Part shown: piece by piece, positions 1 through 8,264 of the stretch
How positions within the stretch are numbered: the stretch's first letter is position 1
Layout: every line of letters begins with the position of its first letter
From: Paraburkholderia sp. BCC1884
GTDB lineage: Bacteria > Pseudomonadota > Gammaproteobacteria > Burkholderiales > Burkholderiaceae
Direction: 5' to 3'
NCBI RefSeq assembly: GCF_900996225.1
Contig: NZ_CAAJGL010000156.1
Coordinates: forward strand, 62,001 to 126,000
DNA: 64,000 nt
Made by a program: the position numbers and the translations under genes
The notes under the pieces: generated by a model
Database searches by the model: none
What the model was told of the DNA's origin: nothing
The model's input: only the letters and a program-made list of their open reading frames with translations

Positions 1-2072
1 TCGACCTCGAAGGCGTGCTCGTTGGCGGGGTCGAGCGCGCCGAGCTTCGATTCGAAATGCTCCACTTTCAGCGCGTCGTCGGGCCAGCCCGCGCTGGCTT
101 CCTGCAGCGCATCGAGCATGCGAACCGGGCCGCATGCATAGACCTGGGTGCCTGCGTCCACCTTCAGCGCGCCGAAATCATGGCGAGTGCCTTCCTGCGA
201 TACATAGACCTGCAACCGATCGCCGTGCAACGCGATCAGCGCCGGCAATAAGGCCATCGAATCCCGCGCGCGTCCGCTGAAGTGAATCTCGTAGTCCAGG
301 CCGAGTGTTTTCGCGCGGCGCGCCATTGCGCTGATCGGCGTGATGCCGATGCCACCCGCGATCAGAATCAGCTTCGTCGCCGTTTCGTCGAGACGGAAGT
401 GATTGCGTGGCCCGCGAATCCGCAACTGCGCGCCGATCTGAAGGTGGTCGTGCATCCATTGCGAACCGCCGCGGCCTGGCGACTCCCTGAGCACGGCGAT
501 GTCGAACACAGCCGTATTCGCAGGATCGCCGCACAGCGAGTATTGACGCGAGATTCCGGTCGCGCCACATGCGACATCGATGTGCGAGCCCGCACTCCAG
601 CGCGGCAGCGGCCGTCCATCGGGCGATGCCAACGTCACGCGCACGATATCGTGCGCCTCGCGCGATAGCGACGTGACCACCACCGGCCGGCTGATCGCAT
701 GCGCCGACGGTTCGCCGATCCGCACCGAGCCGCGCGATTCGAGCACGGCGGGATCGCGTCGCTCGGGATTCATCGCCGGGTCCCATTCGACCCGCAGATG
801 TTCCGGGCCACGGAACGAGGTATTCGGCACGTAACTGAAACGTTGCTCGGCGAGCCGCATGTGCGGCAGACGTCGCGTGAACTCTTCGAGGAAGATCTGC
901 ATCTCCATGCGCGCGAGGTTCTTGCCCATGCACTGATGCGAACCGTAGCCGAAGGTGAGCTGGTCGCTGGCGTTCTCGCGGCGAATATCGAACAGATCGG
1001 CGTCGGCGAACTGGTGCTCGTCATGATTGGCCGACGACGTGACGATCAGCAGCTTCGATCCCGACGGAATGTCGATCCCCCCGATCACCACGTCACGCGT
1101 GGCGAGACGCCGCCACGCCGCGACCGAACCGTTGTGCCGCAAGCACTCTTCCACGGCATTCGGAATCAGGCTCGGGTCTTCGCAGATATCGCGCCATGCC
1201 TGGGGATGCTCGAGCAGCAGCTTCATGGCATTGGCCGTGGCGTTCGCGGTGGTCTCGTGCGCGGCGACGATCCCCGCCATCATCATCGAATGCAGATAGG
1301 AGTCGGTCACGACGTCCGGCAGTTCCTTCTGCTTGCGAATGCCGTATTGCATCCAGCCGGGCGCGTCGGGATTCTGGCGCATCTTGTCGAGCACCTTGCC
1401 CGCGAACGTCCAGAATTTGCCCACGGCATGCGCGACGGCCACCTGTTCTTCGGGCCTGGGACGGCCCCACGTGTTGACCGTGTGCGCAATCGAGTATTCG
1501 CGCAGCGTGTCCATGTCCTCTTCCGGCACGCCGAGAAAATGCAGCGCGACGGTCAGCGGCACTTCCCACAGCATCTGGTCGACGAGATCCGCGCGGCCGT
1601 CGTCGATGAAACGGTCGACGTATTCGCGCGCGAGATGCCGCACCATCGGCTCGTGATGCAGCAGTTCCTCCGGCGTGAACGGGTCCATGAGCGCGCGACG
1701 ACGCGGCATATGCGCCGGTTCGTCCTCGTTCACGAGCGTGCGGTTCAGCGCGAAGCCATATGACGCGAGCACGGCATTCGCTTCGGGGCCTGTCGGCGTG
1801 ATTTTTTCGAGCGCGATCGATGGACTGAACGTGAGGTTGTCGCGAAAGATCGCCTTGATGTCGTCGTAACGGGTGACGACCCAGTAGCCGAGTTTCGGGC
1901 TGTAAAAGACCGGTTCCTGTTCGCGTGCCCAGCGCACGTATTCCGGCGGGTCCTGCTGATAGCCGTCTTCGAACGGATCGAAGTCCGCGGCCCGCTGGCT
2001 GACGGGACACGCTGGTGCGCCGTGGTTGAAGGGACAAGCGGAGCCACGCTCCGTTGAATTCGTCTCGCTCAT
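1..2072 (-). CDS. Self-sufficient cytochrome P450 (CYP116B-type P450-reductase fusion), C-terminus cut by window edge
   Basis: This monooxygenase carries its own electron-transfer chain, so it would hydroxylate or dealkylate small organic substrates using NAD(P)H and O2. The 690 visible residues read as a P450 domain (about 30-435) and then an FMN/NAD reductase domain of the phthalate-dioxygenase-reductase type (about 460-680). The P450 domain has the heme loop FGYGSHQCMG with Cys381 as thiolate ligand and an I-helix AAHETT. The reductase has the flavin motif RQYSL (509-513), the nucleotide motif GGIGITP (573-579) and CGP (647-649). The 2Fe-2S ferredoxin domain that ends this family would lie beyond base 1. 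The sequence closely resembles P450RhF (CYP116B2) as I remember it. The ATG follows a GGAG Shine-Dalgarno sequence. The gene is divergent from the IclR gene, its likely regulator. The substrate cannot be told from the sequence. Confidence 0.93.
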   Translation of the reverse strand, partial: MSETNSTERGSACPFNHGAPACPVSQRAADFDPFEDGYQQDPPEYVRWAREQEPVFYSPKLGYWVVTRYDDIKAIFRDNLTFSPSIALEKITPTGPEANAVLASYGFALNRTLVNEDEPAHMPRRRALMDPFTPEELLHHEPMVRHLAREYVDRFIDDGRADLVDQMLWEVPLTVALHFLGVPEEDMDTLREYSIAHTVNTWGRPRPEEQVAVAHAVGKFWTFAGKVLDKMRQNPDAPGWMQYGIRKQKELPDVVTDSYLHSMMMAGIVAAHETTANATANAMKLLLEHPQAWRDICEDPSLIPNAVEECLRHNGSVAAWRRLATRDVVIGGIDIPSGSKLLIVTSSANHDEHQFADADLFDIRRENASDQLTFGYGSHQCMGKNLARMEMQIFLEEFTRRLPHMRLAEQRFSYVPNTSFRGPEHLRVEWDPAMNPERRDPAVLESRGSVRIGEPSAHAISRPVVVTSLSREAHDIVRVTLASPDGRPLPRWSAGSHIDVACGATGISRQYSLCGDPANTAVFDIAVLRESPGRGGSQWMHDHLQIGAQLRIRGPRNHFRLDETATKLILIAGGIGITPISAMARRAKTLGLDYEIHFSGRARDSMALLPALIALHGDRLQVYVSQEGTRHDFGALKVDAGTQVYACGPVRMLDALQEASAGWPDDALKVEHFESKLGALDPANEHAFEV

Positions 2073-2098
2073 CAAAGTCTCCTGCGCCAGATAACCAT

Positions 2099-2125
2099 TT
2101 GCGTAACTATAATACGCAATGCGTA
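2099..2125. promoter_or_regulatory. Overlapping palindromes between the P450 and IclR genes (candidate IclR operator)
   Basis: TTGCGTA (2099-2105) and TACGCAA (2113-2119) form a perfect inverted repeat around 7 bases. TACGCA and TGCGTA (2114-2125, one central base) form a second palindrome sharing the middle arm. IclR proteins typically bind short palindromes in divergent intergenic regions. The site lies 27-53 bases upstream of the P450 start and covers TATTAT/TATAGT stretches on the minus strand that could be its -10 element, so it is well placed to control the P450 promoter. That it is the operator is inference. Confidence 0.6.
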
Positions 2126-2212
2126 ACTAGGTTCTCGGGGTTTACGAGATGAAGCGACGACCACGCTTTGATGAAACCTTGGTCCGGAAAGAGTGCCCGC
2201 TAGAATGCAGCC

Positions 2213-3061
2213 ATGAAAAAAAATCCAATCGAAGCGCCTACGGCGGGCGCGCCCATCGCGGCAGTGCCCGAGCGCGAGCGACGCCAACGCGTGCAATCCG
2301 CCACGACCGCCGTCGTGCTGCTCAAAGGTCTGGCCACGCTCGGTGGACGGGCTTCGCTGACGGCGCTGGCGGCTTACGTCGACGAGAGTCCCGCCAAGGT
2401 GCACCGCTATCTGGTCAGTCTGATCGAAGAATCGCTGATCGTGCAGGAGGCGGCCACGCAGCAGTACGTGTTGGGCCCGGAGTGCCTCACGATCGGTCTT
2501 GCGGCAATGCGGCAGGTCGACCCGATTCGTATCGCGGAGCCGTCACTGGTGCGGTTGAGGGAAAGCCTCGAGGTCACCTGTTTCATCGCGGTAATGGGCA
2601 ACCGCGGACCGACGATCGTGCGTTTCGAAGAGCCGGGCTTGCCGGTCACCGTCAACGTCCGCGTGGGGTCAGTGATGTCGGTGTTGTGGTCGGCAACGGG
2701 CCGGCTTTTTCTGGGCCTGCTGGACGAATCGCGCATCCTCGCGATGGCGCAAGACGAGTTGACCCAGGCCACGGACGATCTGCGCGCGCAACTCGACGCG
2801 GACGATCCGATTGGCCGCCTGCGTGCCGACGTGCAAGGCGTGCGGTGCGCGACGGTCAAAGACACGTACCTCAAAGGCATCAGCGCGGTGGCCGCGCCGC
2901 TCTTCGATTTCAACGGGCGCTTGTGCGCGACGCTCACGGCGCTCGGTGCAACCGGCGGCTTCGATTGCTCGATCGACGGACCGGTCGCCACGGCGGTAAG
3001 ACGCGAAGCGGCGGCGATTAGTACGCGGCTTGGTTTTGCTGGCGCGTCGCGTCCGGTTTAA
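2213..3061 (+). CDS. IclR-family transcriptional regulator
   Basis: This 282-residue protein has an N-terminal winged helix-turn-helix (about residues 28-88), including a recognition segment ESPAKVHRYLVSL typical of IclR proteins. An IclR effector-binding domain (about 100-275) follows. The first 25 residues are a charged extension that is longer than usual. The start is the ATG beginning MKKNPIEA; its Shine-Dalgarno sequence is weak. The gene is divergent from the P450 gene, with a palindrome-rich gap of 140 bases. This suggests it regulates the P450 in response to the substrate or a product. The ligand is unknown. Confidence 0.88.
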   Translation: MKKNPIEAPTAGAPIAAVPERERRQRVQSATTAVVLLKGLATLGGRASLTALAAYVDESPAKVHRYLVSLIEESLIVQEAATQQYVLGPECLTIGLAAMRQVDPIRIAEPSLVRLRESLEVTCFIAVMGNRGPTIVRFEEPGLPVTVNVRVGSVMSVLWSATGRLFLGLLDESRILAMAQDELTQATDDLRAQLDADDPIGRLRADVQGVRCATVKDTYLKGISAVAAPLFDFNGRLCATLTALGATGGFDCSIDGPVATAVRREAAAISTRLGFAGASRPV

Positions 3062-3407
3062 TGCTCCGCCGTATCGCGGGTGCGTGAGGGATGAGAGGGT
3101 TTGCGTAGCGGCTTCAGCTATCACCAAGGAAAGCGTGCTTACATTTCGCTATGGGTATACAGTCGGACGATCGGTCGCGCTCTGTGACCCCATTCTGGAA
3201 TGATGATGCGATCACAAACTCAAGTGGCACCGCGAACAACCAGCGTCGTGAGCGAGTACGCAATTTCGCGTCAGGCGCAAAGCCAGGCGTTGCAACAAGC
3301 GGACCGCGCACGCGCTGAAAAACGGCGCATCAATGATGAGCGCATCGATTCCAGCGCGAGCAAGTGGCGTTATTCAGTGGACTTGAACGGTAGTTAATTC
3401 CGTGTCG
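3062..3407. other. Gap between the IclR and HD-domain genes
   Basis: This stretch of about 345 bases holds no clear gene, hairpin terminator or repeat that I can support. The only candidate is a weak 65-codon plus-strand frame (3200-3397), listed separately. Confidence 0.5.
3200..3397 (+). CDS. Doubtful small hypothetical ORF (65 codons)
   Basis: The frame encodes a polar, Arg/Gln/Ser-rich peptide beginning MMMRSQTQVAPRTT, with a helical-looking middle (RQAQSQALQQADRARAEKRR). It ends just before the 3' end of the convergent HD gene. A GGA lies close to the first ATG but there is no good Shine-Dalgarno sequence. I recognise no family. It could be a real small protein or a chance frame. Confidence 0.25.
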   Translation: MMMRSQTQVAPRTTSVVSEYAISRQAQSQALQQADRARAEKRRINDERIDSSASKWRYSVDLNGS

Positions 3408-4697
3408 TTATTCCGACTGTCTGAACCGGCATGTTTGCGCGAGTTCGCACGGCACGTCGAACATCTCGCCCGCCACCGAAGCGGCACGCCCAAGCGCGCT
3501 CTCCGGTACGAATAGATAAAACCGCCAGAGGTCGGCATAGCGATCCTGCAGTGCGCCGATCTCCGCGAAAGCGCTACTGCCTGCGTCGTTCAGATACTCG
3601 AGCCCCCGGCTGGTCTCGACCGGTACGGAGGCTTCCTTCATCGCGGTGAGTGCGGGGCAGTACAGCACGACATCCGCAAATGGCAGGTTCAACTTCTCTG
3701 CGAGTTCCGCTTCGGCTCGCGCACGCCCCATCCGCGAGGCGTGATAGCGGGCCACCCAGTCTTTTCGCAGTGCGAGCGGCACGCTCCGGCCGGAGACGAC
3801 GTAGCCGCGTTTGAGCAGGTCGCGATTCAAGGTGCGTCGTGCAAGCGCGGCGGCATCCGCTACGCCGCAGCGCGCGAGACGATCCAGCAAGGTCCAGTCG
3901 TTGAGTTCCAGCAGGTCGCCTTCGGCGAGCACGCCGTGATCGAGCGCAATCTCCACCGACTTGGAAATCATCGCACCCGCTACGACTTTGGTGTGGTGAT
4001 AGTAGACGCGCTCGGTCAGGTAGTAGCGCAACCGCAGCACGCCGATCACTTCGGAACGGGCATCCGGCCGGTCCATACCGTGCTTTGCCAGCCTGATGAC
4101 GAGCCGGTCGTCGTGTTCGGCGAAGCAGCGGAATATCCGGTCGTCGTAGTCCTGAGCAAGACCGGCAAAGAAGCTATCGCGACGCAGATAGTCGAGCAGA
4201 TCGGCGTCGATGCTGCCCGACACGATATCCTTCGCCCAAGCCGGTGCCCTTTCCGTCGACGGCAAGCCGAGCAGGCCGCCCACGAGATCGCGAATGCCCA
4301 GGCGGCCCAGCGCTTCGCCAGGTTTACCTGCAAACATGTCCGTCAGACGTGAGCCTTTGTCGTGCCGCGCGAATAAACGGCGCTCGTCCTCCAACGTGTG
4401 GCCGAACGGCACGTGGGTGACGTCGTGCAGCAAAGCCGCCACGCCAATCACTTCTTCCAGTTCCGTGGGAATCTGCACGCCCGAACGACGCAAGCTCGCG
4501 ACGATCCGATGCGCGACCGCGCAGACTCCGACCGAGTGATCGAAGCGCGTATGCAGTGCGCCGGGATACACCAGATGCGCCGTGCCGAGTTGCTTGATAC
4601 CGCGCAGCCGCTGCATCACCGGCAGGTCGACGACCGCCGTCTCGAGAGCGGTCAGCTCGATATCGCCATGGATGGGATCACGTAGCAGCGTAGGCAC
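3408..4697 (-). CDS. HD-domain phosphohydrolase (dNTPase/SAMHD1-like fold)
   Basis: This is a predicted metal-dependent phosphohydrolase of the HD superfamily, 429 residues, cytoplasmic. The metal-binding set is visible: His54 in RFDHSVG, the His91-Asp92 doublet in LLHDVTHVPFGH with His95 and His100, and a distal Asp in SIDADLLDYLRRD. The opening RDPIHGDIEL and MQRLRGIKQLG match bacterial proteins related to dGTPases and SAMHD1, so hydrolysis of nucleotides is plausible but not proven. The start must be GTG at 4697, because a TGA lies immediately upstream in frame. It follows the MetR-like gene on the same strand with a 42-base gap that contains a 21-codon frame. Confidence 0.85.
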   Translation of the reverse strand: MPTLLRDPIHGDIELTALETAVVDLPVMQRLRGIKQLGTAHLVYPGALHTRFDHSVGVCAVAHRIVASLRRSGVQIPTELEEVIGVAALLHDVTHVPFGHTLEDERRLFARHDKGSRLTDMFAGKPGEALGRLGIRDLVGGLLGLPSTERAPAWAKDIVSGSIDADLLDYLRRDSFFAGLAQDYDDRIFRCFAEHDDRLVIRLAKHGMDRPDARSEVIGVLRLRYYLTERVYYHHTKVVAGAMISKSVEIALDHGVLAEGDLLELNDWTLLDRLARCGVADAAALARRTLNRDLLKRGYVVSGRSVPLALRKDWVARYHASRMGRARAEAELAEKLNLPFADVVLYCPALTAMKEASVPVETSRGLEYLNDAGSSAFAEIGALQDRYADLWRFYLFVPESALGRAASVAGEMFDVPCELAQTCRFRQSE

Positions 4698-4743
4698 TCA
4701 CGGTTAGCACGGCGAGCGGCTCGCGCTGCAGATACTGTGTCAT
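4678..4743 (-). other. 21-codon ORF overlapping the metR-like stop and the HD-gene start
   Basis: An ATG overlaps the TGA of the LysR gene (ATGA) and opens a frame for MTQYLQREPLAVLTVSAYAAT. The frame ends 17 bases inside the HD gene, past its GTG start. It could be a leader that couples translation of the HD gene to that of the regulator, or a remnant of a longer HD N-terminus in a shifted frame. It may also be chance. Confidence 0.25.
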
Positions 4744-5654
4744 GGCGTTTCCTTCGGTTCGACTGAAGCTGTCGGCGGCTTGCGCGCCATGTCGACGAAT
4801 GCCTTCAGATAATCGACGTCGGTATCGGTTTCGCGGGCGCCCAAAAAAATCTGTTTGGCAATGCCCTTCCTGCCCAGGCGCACCGGCACGAGATTCATCT
4901 TGCCCGCGTATTCTTCCACCAGCCAACGCGGCAGCGCCGCGACGCCCCGGCCGCTCGCCACCATCTGCAGCATGATGTCGGTCGTTTCGATGGCCTTGTG
5001 ACGCCTGGGCGTGACGCCTGCCGGCATCAGAAACTGATTGTAGATATCGAGCCGATCGGTCTCCACCGGATAAGTGACCAGCACTTCCTGGGTCAGTTGC
5101 TCCGGCTTGACATAGTCGGCGCCGGCGAGCGGATGCTCGCGATTCACCACCAGCACCTGTTCGTAATCGAACACGGGTTCGAAGCGCAAACCGGGCTTGT
5201 ACAGCGGGTCAGGTGTCACGAGCAGATCGATCTCGTAGCCGAACAGCGCGCCAATGCCGCCGAACTGAAACTTCTGTTTCACGTCGACATCGACGTCCGG
5301 CCAACTCGCCAGATACGGCGCGACCACCTTGAGCAACCACTGATAGCACGGATGGCATTCCATGCCGATGCGCAAAGCCCCGCGCTCGCCCTGCGCGTAT
5401 TGCGTGAGACGCTCCTCGGCGAGCGCCAGTTGCGGCAGCACGCGATTGGCGACGGCAAGCAGGTACTCACCGGCCTGCGTCAAACGCAGACTGCGCCCTT
5501 CGCGCAACCAGATGTCCGTGCCCAACTGCTGCTCCAGCTTTTTCATGGAGTGACTCAGCGCGGATTGCGTCACACACAGCACGTCCGCCGCAGCGGTGAG
5601 CGAGCCGTACTCGTCCACCGCCTGAACGATGGCCAGATGAATTCTTTCAAGCAT
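4740..5654 (-). CDS. metR: LysR-family regulator, MetR-like, divergent from metE
   Basis: This 304-residue LysR protein has an N-terminal helix-turn-helix (TAAADVLCVTQSALSHSMKKLEQQ) and a substrate-binding domain. The segment MECHPCYQWLLKVVAPYLASW corresponds to the IECHS..W region of enterobacterial MetR. MetR activates metE with homocysteine as co-effector. The gene is divergent from metE across 109 bases containing TTCATTGAA-type repeats, which is the classic metR-metE arrangement. It lacks the long C-terminal tail of enterobacterial MetR. A second MetR-like paralogue lies 5 kb away, so the symbol rests mainly on the position next to metE. Confidence 0.82.
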   Translation of the reverse strand: MLERIHLAIVQAVDEYGSLTAAADVLCVTQSALSHSMKKLEQQLGTDIWLREGRSLRLTQAGEYLLAVANRVLPQLALAEERLTQYAQGERGALRIGMECHPCYQWLLKVVAPYLASWPDVDVDVKQKFQFGGIGALFGYEIDLLVTPDPLYKPGLRFEPVFDYEQVLVVNREHPLAGADYVKPEQLTQEVLVTYPVETDRLDIYNQFLMPAGVTPRRHKAIETTDIMLQMVASGRGVAALPRWLVEEYAGKMNLVPVRLGRKGIAKQIFLGARETDTDVDYLKAFVDMARKPPTASVEPKETP

Positions 5655-5679
5655 GGTCGCACATGAGCAAAACTAATGG

Positions 5680-5712
5680 TTCATTGAATTATCACCATTT
5701 TACTTCATGGAA
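5680..5712. promoter_or_regulatory. Candidate MetR boxes in the metR-metE gap
   Basis: Two near-identical palindromic elements, TTCATTGAA (5680-5688) and TTCATGGAA (5704-5712), lie 24 bases apart start to start. ATGGT and ACCAT also flank the first as an inverted repeat (5677-5699). LysR regulators bind such dyads, and MetR sites contain TGAA/TTCA half-sites. The assignment to MetR is inferred from sequence resemblance and position. Confidence 0.5.
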
Positions 5713-5763
5713 TGCCGTCGCTACGATCCACGCATCCGCAACTGATCGAATCAAGGCGAAACG

Positions 5764-8055
5764 ATGGCAACGACACACAATCTGGGCTTCCCCCGCATCG
5801 GCGCGAAGCGCGAACTGAAGTTCGCATTGGAATCCTACTGGAAAGGCGAATCGTCGCTGGACGAGCTGAAAGCGCTGGGCGCCCAGTTGCGCGCGCGTCA
5901 CTGGGCGGACCAGACCGACCTCGACCTCGCCGCCGCCGGCGACTTCGCGTTCTACGACCAGGTGCTGGACATGAGCTTCACGCTGGGCAATCTGCCGGAA
6001 CGCGTGCACGGTTTCCATGGCGACGCGCTCGACAACGCCTTCCGCGTCGCCCGTGGCCGCTCGGCCAAGGGTGCGGAAGATCACAGCGCCTGCTGCGGCG
6101 GCGTCGCGGCCGGCGAGATGACCAAGTGGTTCGATACCAACTATCACTACATCGTCCCCGAATTCAGCGCCAGGACCGAATTCAGGCTCGACGCGTCGCG
6201 TCTGCTGGAACAACTGGCCGAAGCCCGCGCGCAAGGCGTCAAGGTCAAGCCGGTGATCGTCGGTCCGGTGACCTATCTCGCGCTCGGCAAAGCCAGGGAC
6301 GACTCCGACAAGCTGGCCCTGTTGCCGCGCATCCTGCCCGTCTACGCGGAATTACTCACGACGCTGGCCGCACAAGGCGTCGAATGGGTTCAGATCGACG
6401 AGCCGATCCTCGTCACCGAACTGTCCGCCGAATGGCAGAAAGCGTACGAAACGGCCTACGCGGCACTCGCCACGAGCAAGGTCAAGCTGCTGCTGGCCAC
6501 CTACTTCGGCCCATTGCTCGGCAACCTGCCGCTGGCTTGCAAGCTGCCGGTGCAGGGCCTGCATCTGGATGCGATCAATGCCCGCGCCGAAGTCGATACG
6601 GTGATCGCTCAATTGCCACGGGATCGCGTGCTGTCGCTCGGCGTAATCAACGGCCGCAACGTCTGGAAGACCGATCTGAGCCGCGTGCTCGAGTGGCTCG
6701 AACCGGTCGCGAAGCAACTGGGCGAACGCCTGTGGATCGCACCGTCCTGCTCGCTGCTGCACGTGCCGGTCGACCTCGACAGCGAGCAGAAGCTCGACGC
6801 GGAAGTCCGCTCGTGGCTCGCTTTCGCGCTGCAAAAGCTGGGTGAACTGAACGTGCTCGCCACCGCGCTGAACCAGGGCCGCGATGCGGTCAAGGCCGAG
6901 TTGGCCGCCAACCGCGCCGCGCTTGCCGCACGCCGTGCTTCGCCGCGCGTCGACCACCCGGCCGTCAAAGCCGCTCTCGCGAAGATCAACCCGGCCCTCG
7001 GTCAACGCAAAAACGCTTACCCGGCGCGTGCCGACAAGCAGTCGGCCCTTCTGAACCTGCCGGCCTACCCGACCACGACGATCGGTTCGTTCCCGCAGAC
7101 CGGCGAAATCCGCCATGCACGCAGCCAGTTCAGGAGCGGCGTGCTGGACCAGGCAGGCTATCAGCGTGCGATGCGCGCCGAGATCGAACGCAGCGTGCGC
7201 GAGCAGGAAGCGCTGGGGCTCGACGTGCTGGTGCACGGCGAAGCCGAGCGCAACGACATGGTCGAGTATTTCGGCGAACAGCTCGACGGCTACGCCTTCA
7301 GCCAGTTCGGCTGGGTGCAGTCGTATGGCTCGCGTTGCGTGAAGCCGCCGATCCTGTTCGGCGACATCAGCCGCCCGAAGGCCATGACGGTCGAGTGGAT
7401 CAAGTACGCCCAGTCGCTCACCACCAAGCCGATGAAGGGCATGTTGACCGGCCCGGTCACGATCCTGAACTGGTCGTTCGTGCGCGACGACCAGCCGCGT
7501 TCGGTATCGTGCTACCAGTTGGCACTGGCGATCCGCGAAGAAGTGCTGGACCTCGAAAAGGCCGGTGTGCGCGTGATCCAGATCGACGAGGCCGCGCTGC
7601 GCGAAGGCCTGCCGCTGCGCCAGTCGCAGTGGCAGGAATACCTCGACTGGGCGGTGGAATCGTTCCGCATCGCGGCTAACGGCGTACGTGACGAAACGCA
7701 GATCCACACGCATATGTGCTACTCGGAGTTCAACGACATCATCGCGTCGATCGCCGACATGGACGCCGATGTCATCACGATCGAAACCTCGCGCTCGGAC
7801 ATGGAGTTGCTCGACGCGTTCGACAACTTCAACTACCCGAATGAAATCGGCCCGGGCGTGTACGACATTCACTCGCCGAACATTCCGACCGAAGAGCACA
7901 TCGTGCAATTGATGAAGAAGGCCGCCGAGCGCATTCCGGCGCAGCGCCTGTGGGTGAATCCGGACTGCGGCCTGAAGACGCGTCAGTGGGAAGAAGTCAT
8001 GCCGGCGCTGACCAACATGGTGGCGGCGGCGAAGAAGCTGCGCGCAATGGTATAA
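5764..8055 (+). CDS. metE: Cobalamin-independent methionine synthase
   Basis: MetE transfers the methyl group of 5-methyltetrahydropteroyl-triglutamate to homocysteine, making methionine without B12. The protein has 763 residues, the usual full length. It opens with NLGFPRIGAKRELKFALE, typical of MetE, and shows the two-barrel layout. The C-terminal barrel starts near TTTIGSFPQTGEIR. Zinc ligands are visible as the HxC pair in THMCYSEF and the Cys in VNPDCGLKTR. The ATG follows AAGGCG. A divergent MetR-like gene with TTCA/TGAA repeats suggests activation when homocysteine accumulates. No cobalamin riboswitch consensus is visible in the 109-base leader. Confidence 0.97.
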   Translation: MATTHNLGFPRIGAKRELKFALESYWKGESSLDELKALGAQLRARHWADQTDLDLAAAGDFAFYDQVLDMSFTLGNLPERVHGFHGDALDNAFRVARGRSAKGAEDHSACCGGVAAGEMTKWFDTNYHYIVPEFSARTEFRLDASRLLEQLAEARAQGVKVKPVIVGPVTYLALGKARDDSDKLALLPRILPVYAELLTTLAAQGVEWVQIDEPILVTELSAEWQKAYETAYAALATSKVKLLLATYFGPLLGNLPLACKLPVQGLHLDAINARAEVDTVIAQLPRDRVLSLGVINGRNVWKTDLSRVLEWLEPVAKQLGERLWIAPSCSLLHVPVDLDSEQKLDAEVRSWLAFALQKLGELNVLATALNQGRDAVKAELAANRAALAARRASPRVDHPAVKAALAKINPALGQRKNAYPARADKQSALLNLPAYPTTTIGSFPQTGEIRHARSQFRSGVLDQAGYQRAMRAEIERSVREQEALGLDVLVHGEAERNDMVEYFGEQLDGYAFSQFGWVQSYGSRCVKPPILFGDISRPKAMTVEWIKYAQSLTTKPMKGMLTGPVTILNWSFVRDDQPRSVSCYQLALAIREEVLDLEKAGVRVIQIDEAALREGLPLRQSQWQEYLDWAVESFRIAANGVRDETQIHTHMCYSEFNDIIASIADMDADVITIETSRSDMELLDAFDNFNYPNEIGPGVYDIHSPNIPTEEHIVQLMKKAAERIPAQRLWVNPDCGLKTRQWEEVMPALTNMVAAAKKLRAMV

Positions 8056-8264
8056 GCCGCGCGCGCGGTGCTCTGCCGGGTTCTCTCCGCCATGACGAAA
8101 CCTTTCGCCAGTCTGTTTTATCTGGCCGTGCCGCTCGCGATGAATTCTTCGCCAAGGAGTAGCATGGTCACGCGCTAGCTCGAAGAGCGATCCTCTTTAA
8201 GCGTTGTGCGCGTTGGGACTGCAACCACCGTTCAATCTTCCCCAAGACATGACATGGAGAAAGC

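Noticed and set aside
1093..2037. Alternative minus-strand frame within the P450 gene
   Set aside because: It is frame-shifted relative to the P450 reading, which holds the heme and flavin motifs over all 690 codons.
5655..5763. Cobalamin riboswitch upstream of metE
   Set aside because: The gap is only 109 bases, too short for a typical cobalamin riboswitch, and I see no B12-box-like sequence. MetR-type boxes explain the region better.
6352..7908. 518-codon open frame on the minus strand
   Set aside because: Antisense to metE, whose zinc motif and full length are clear.
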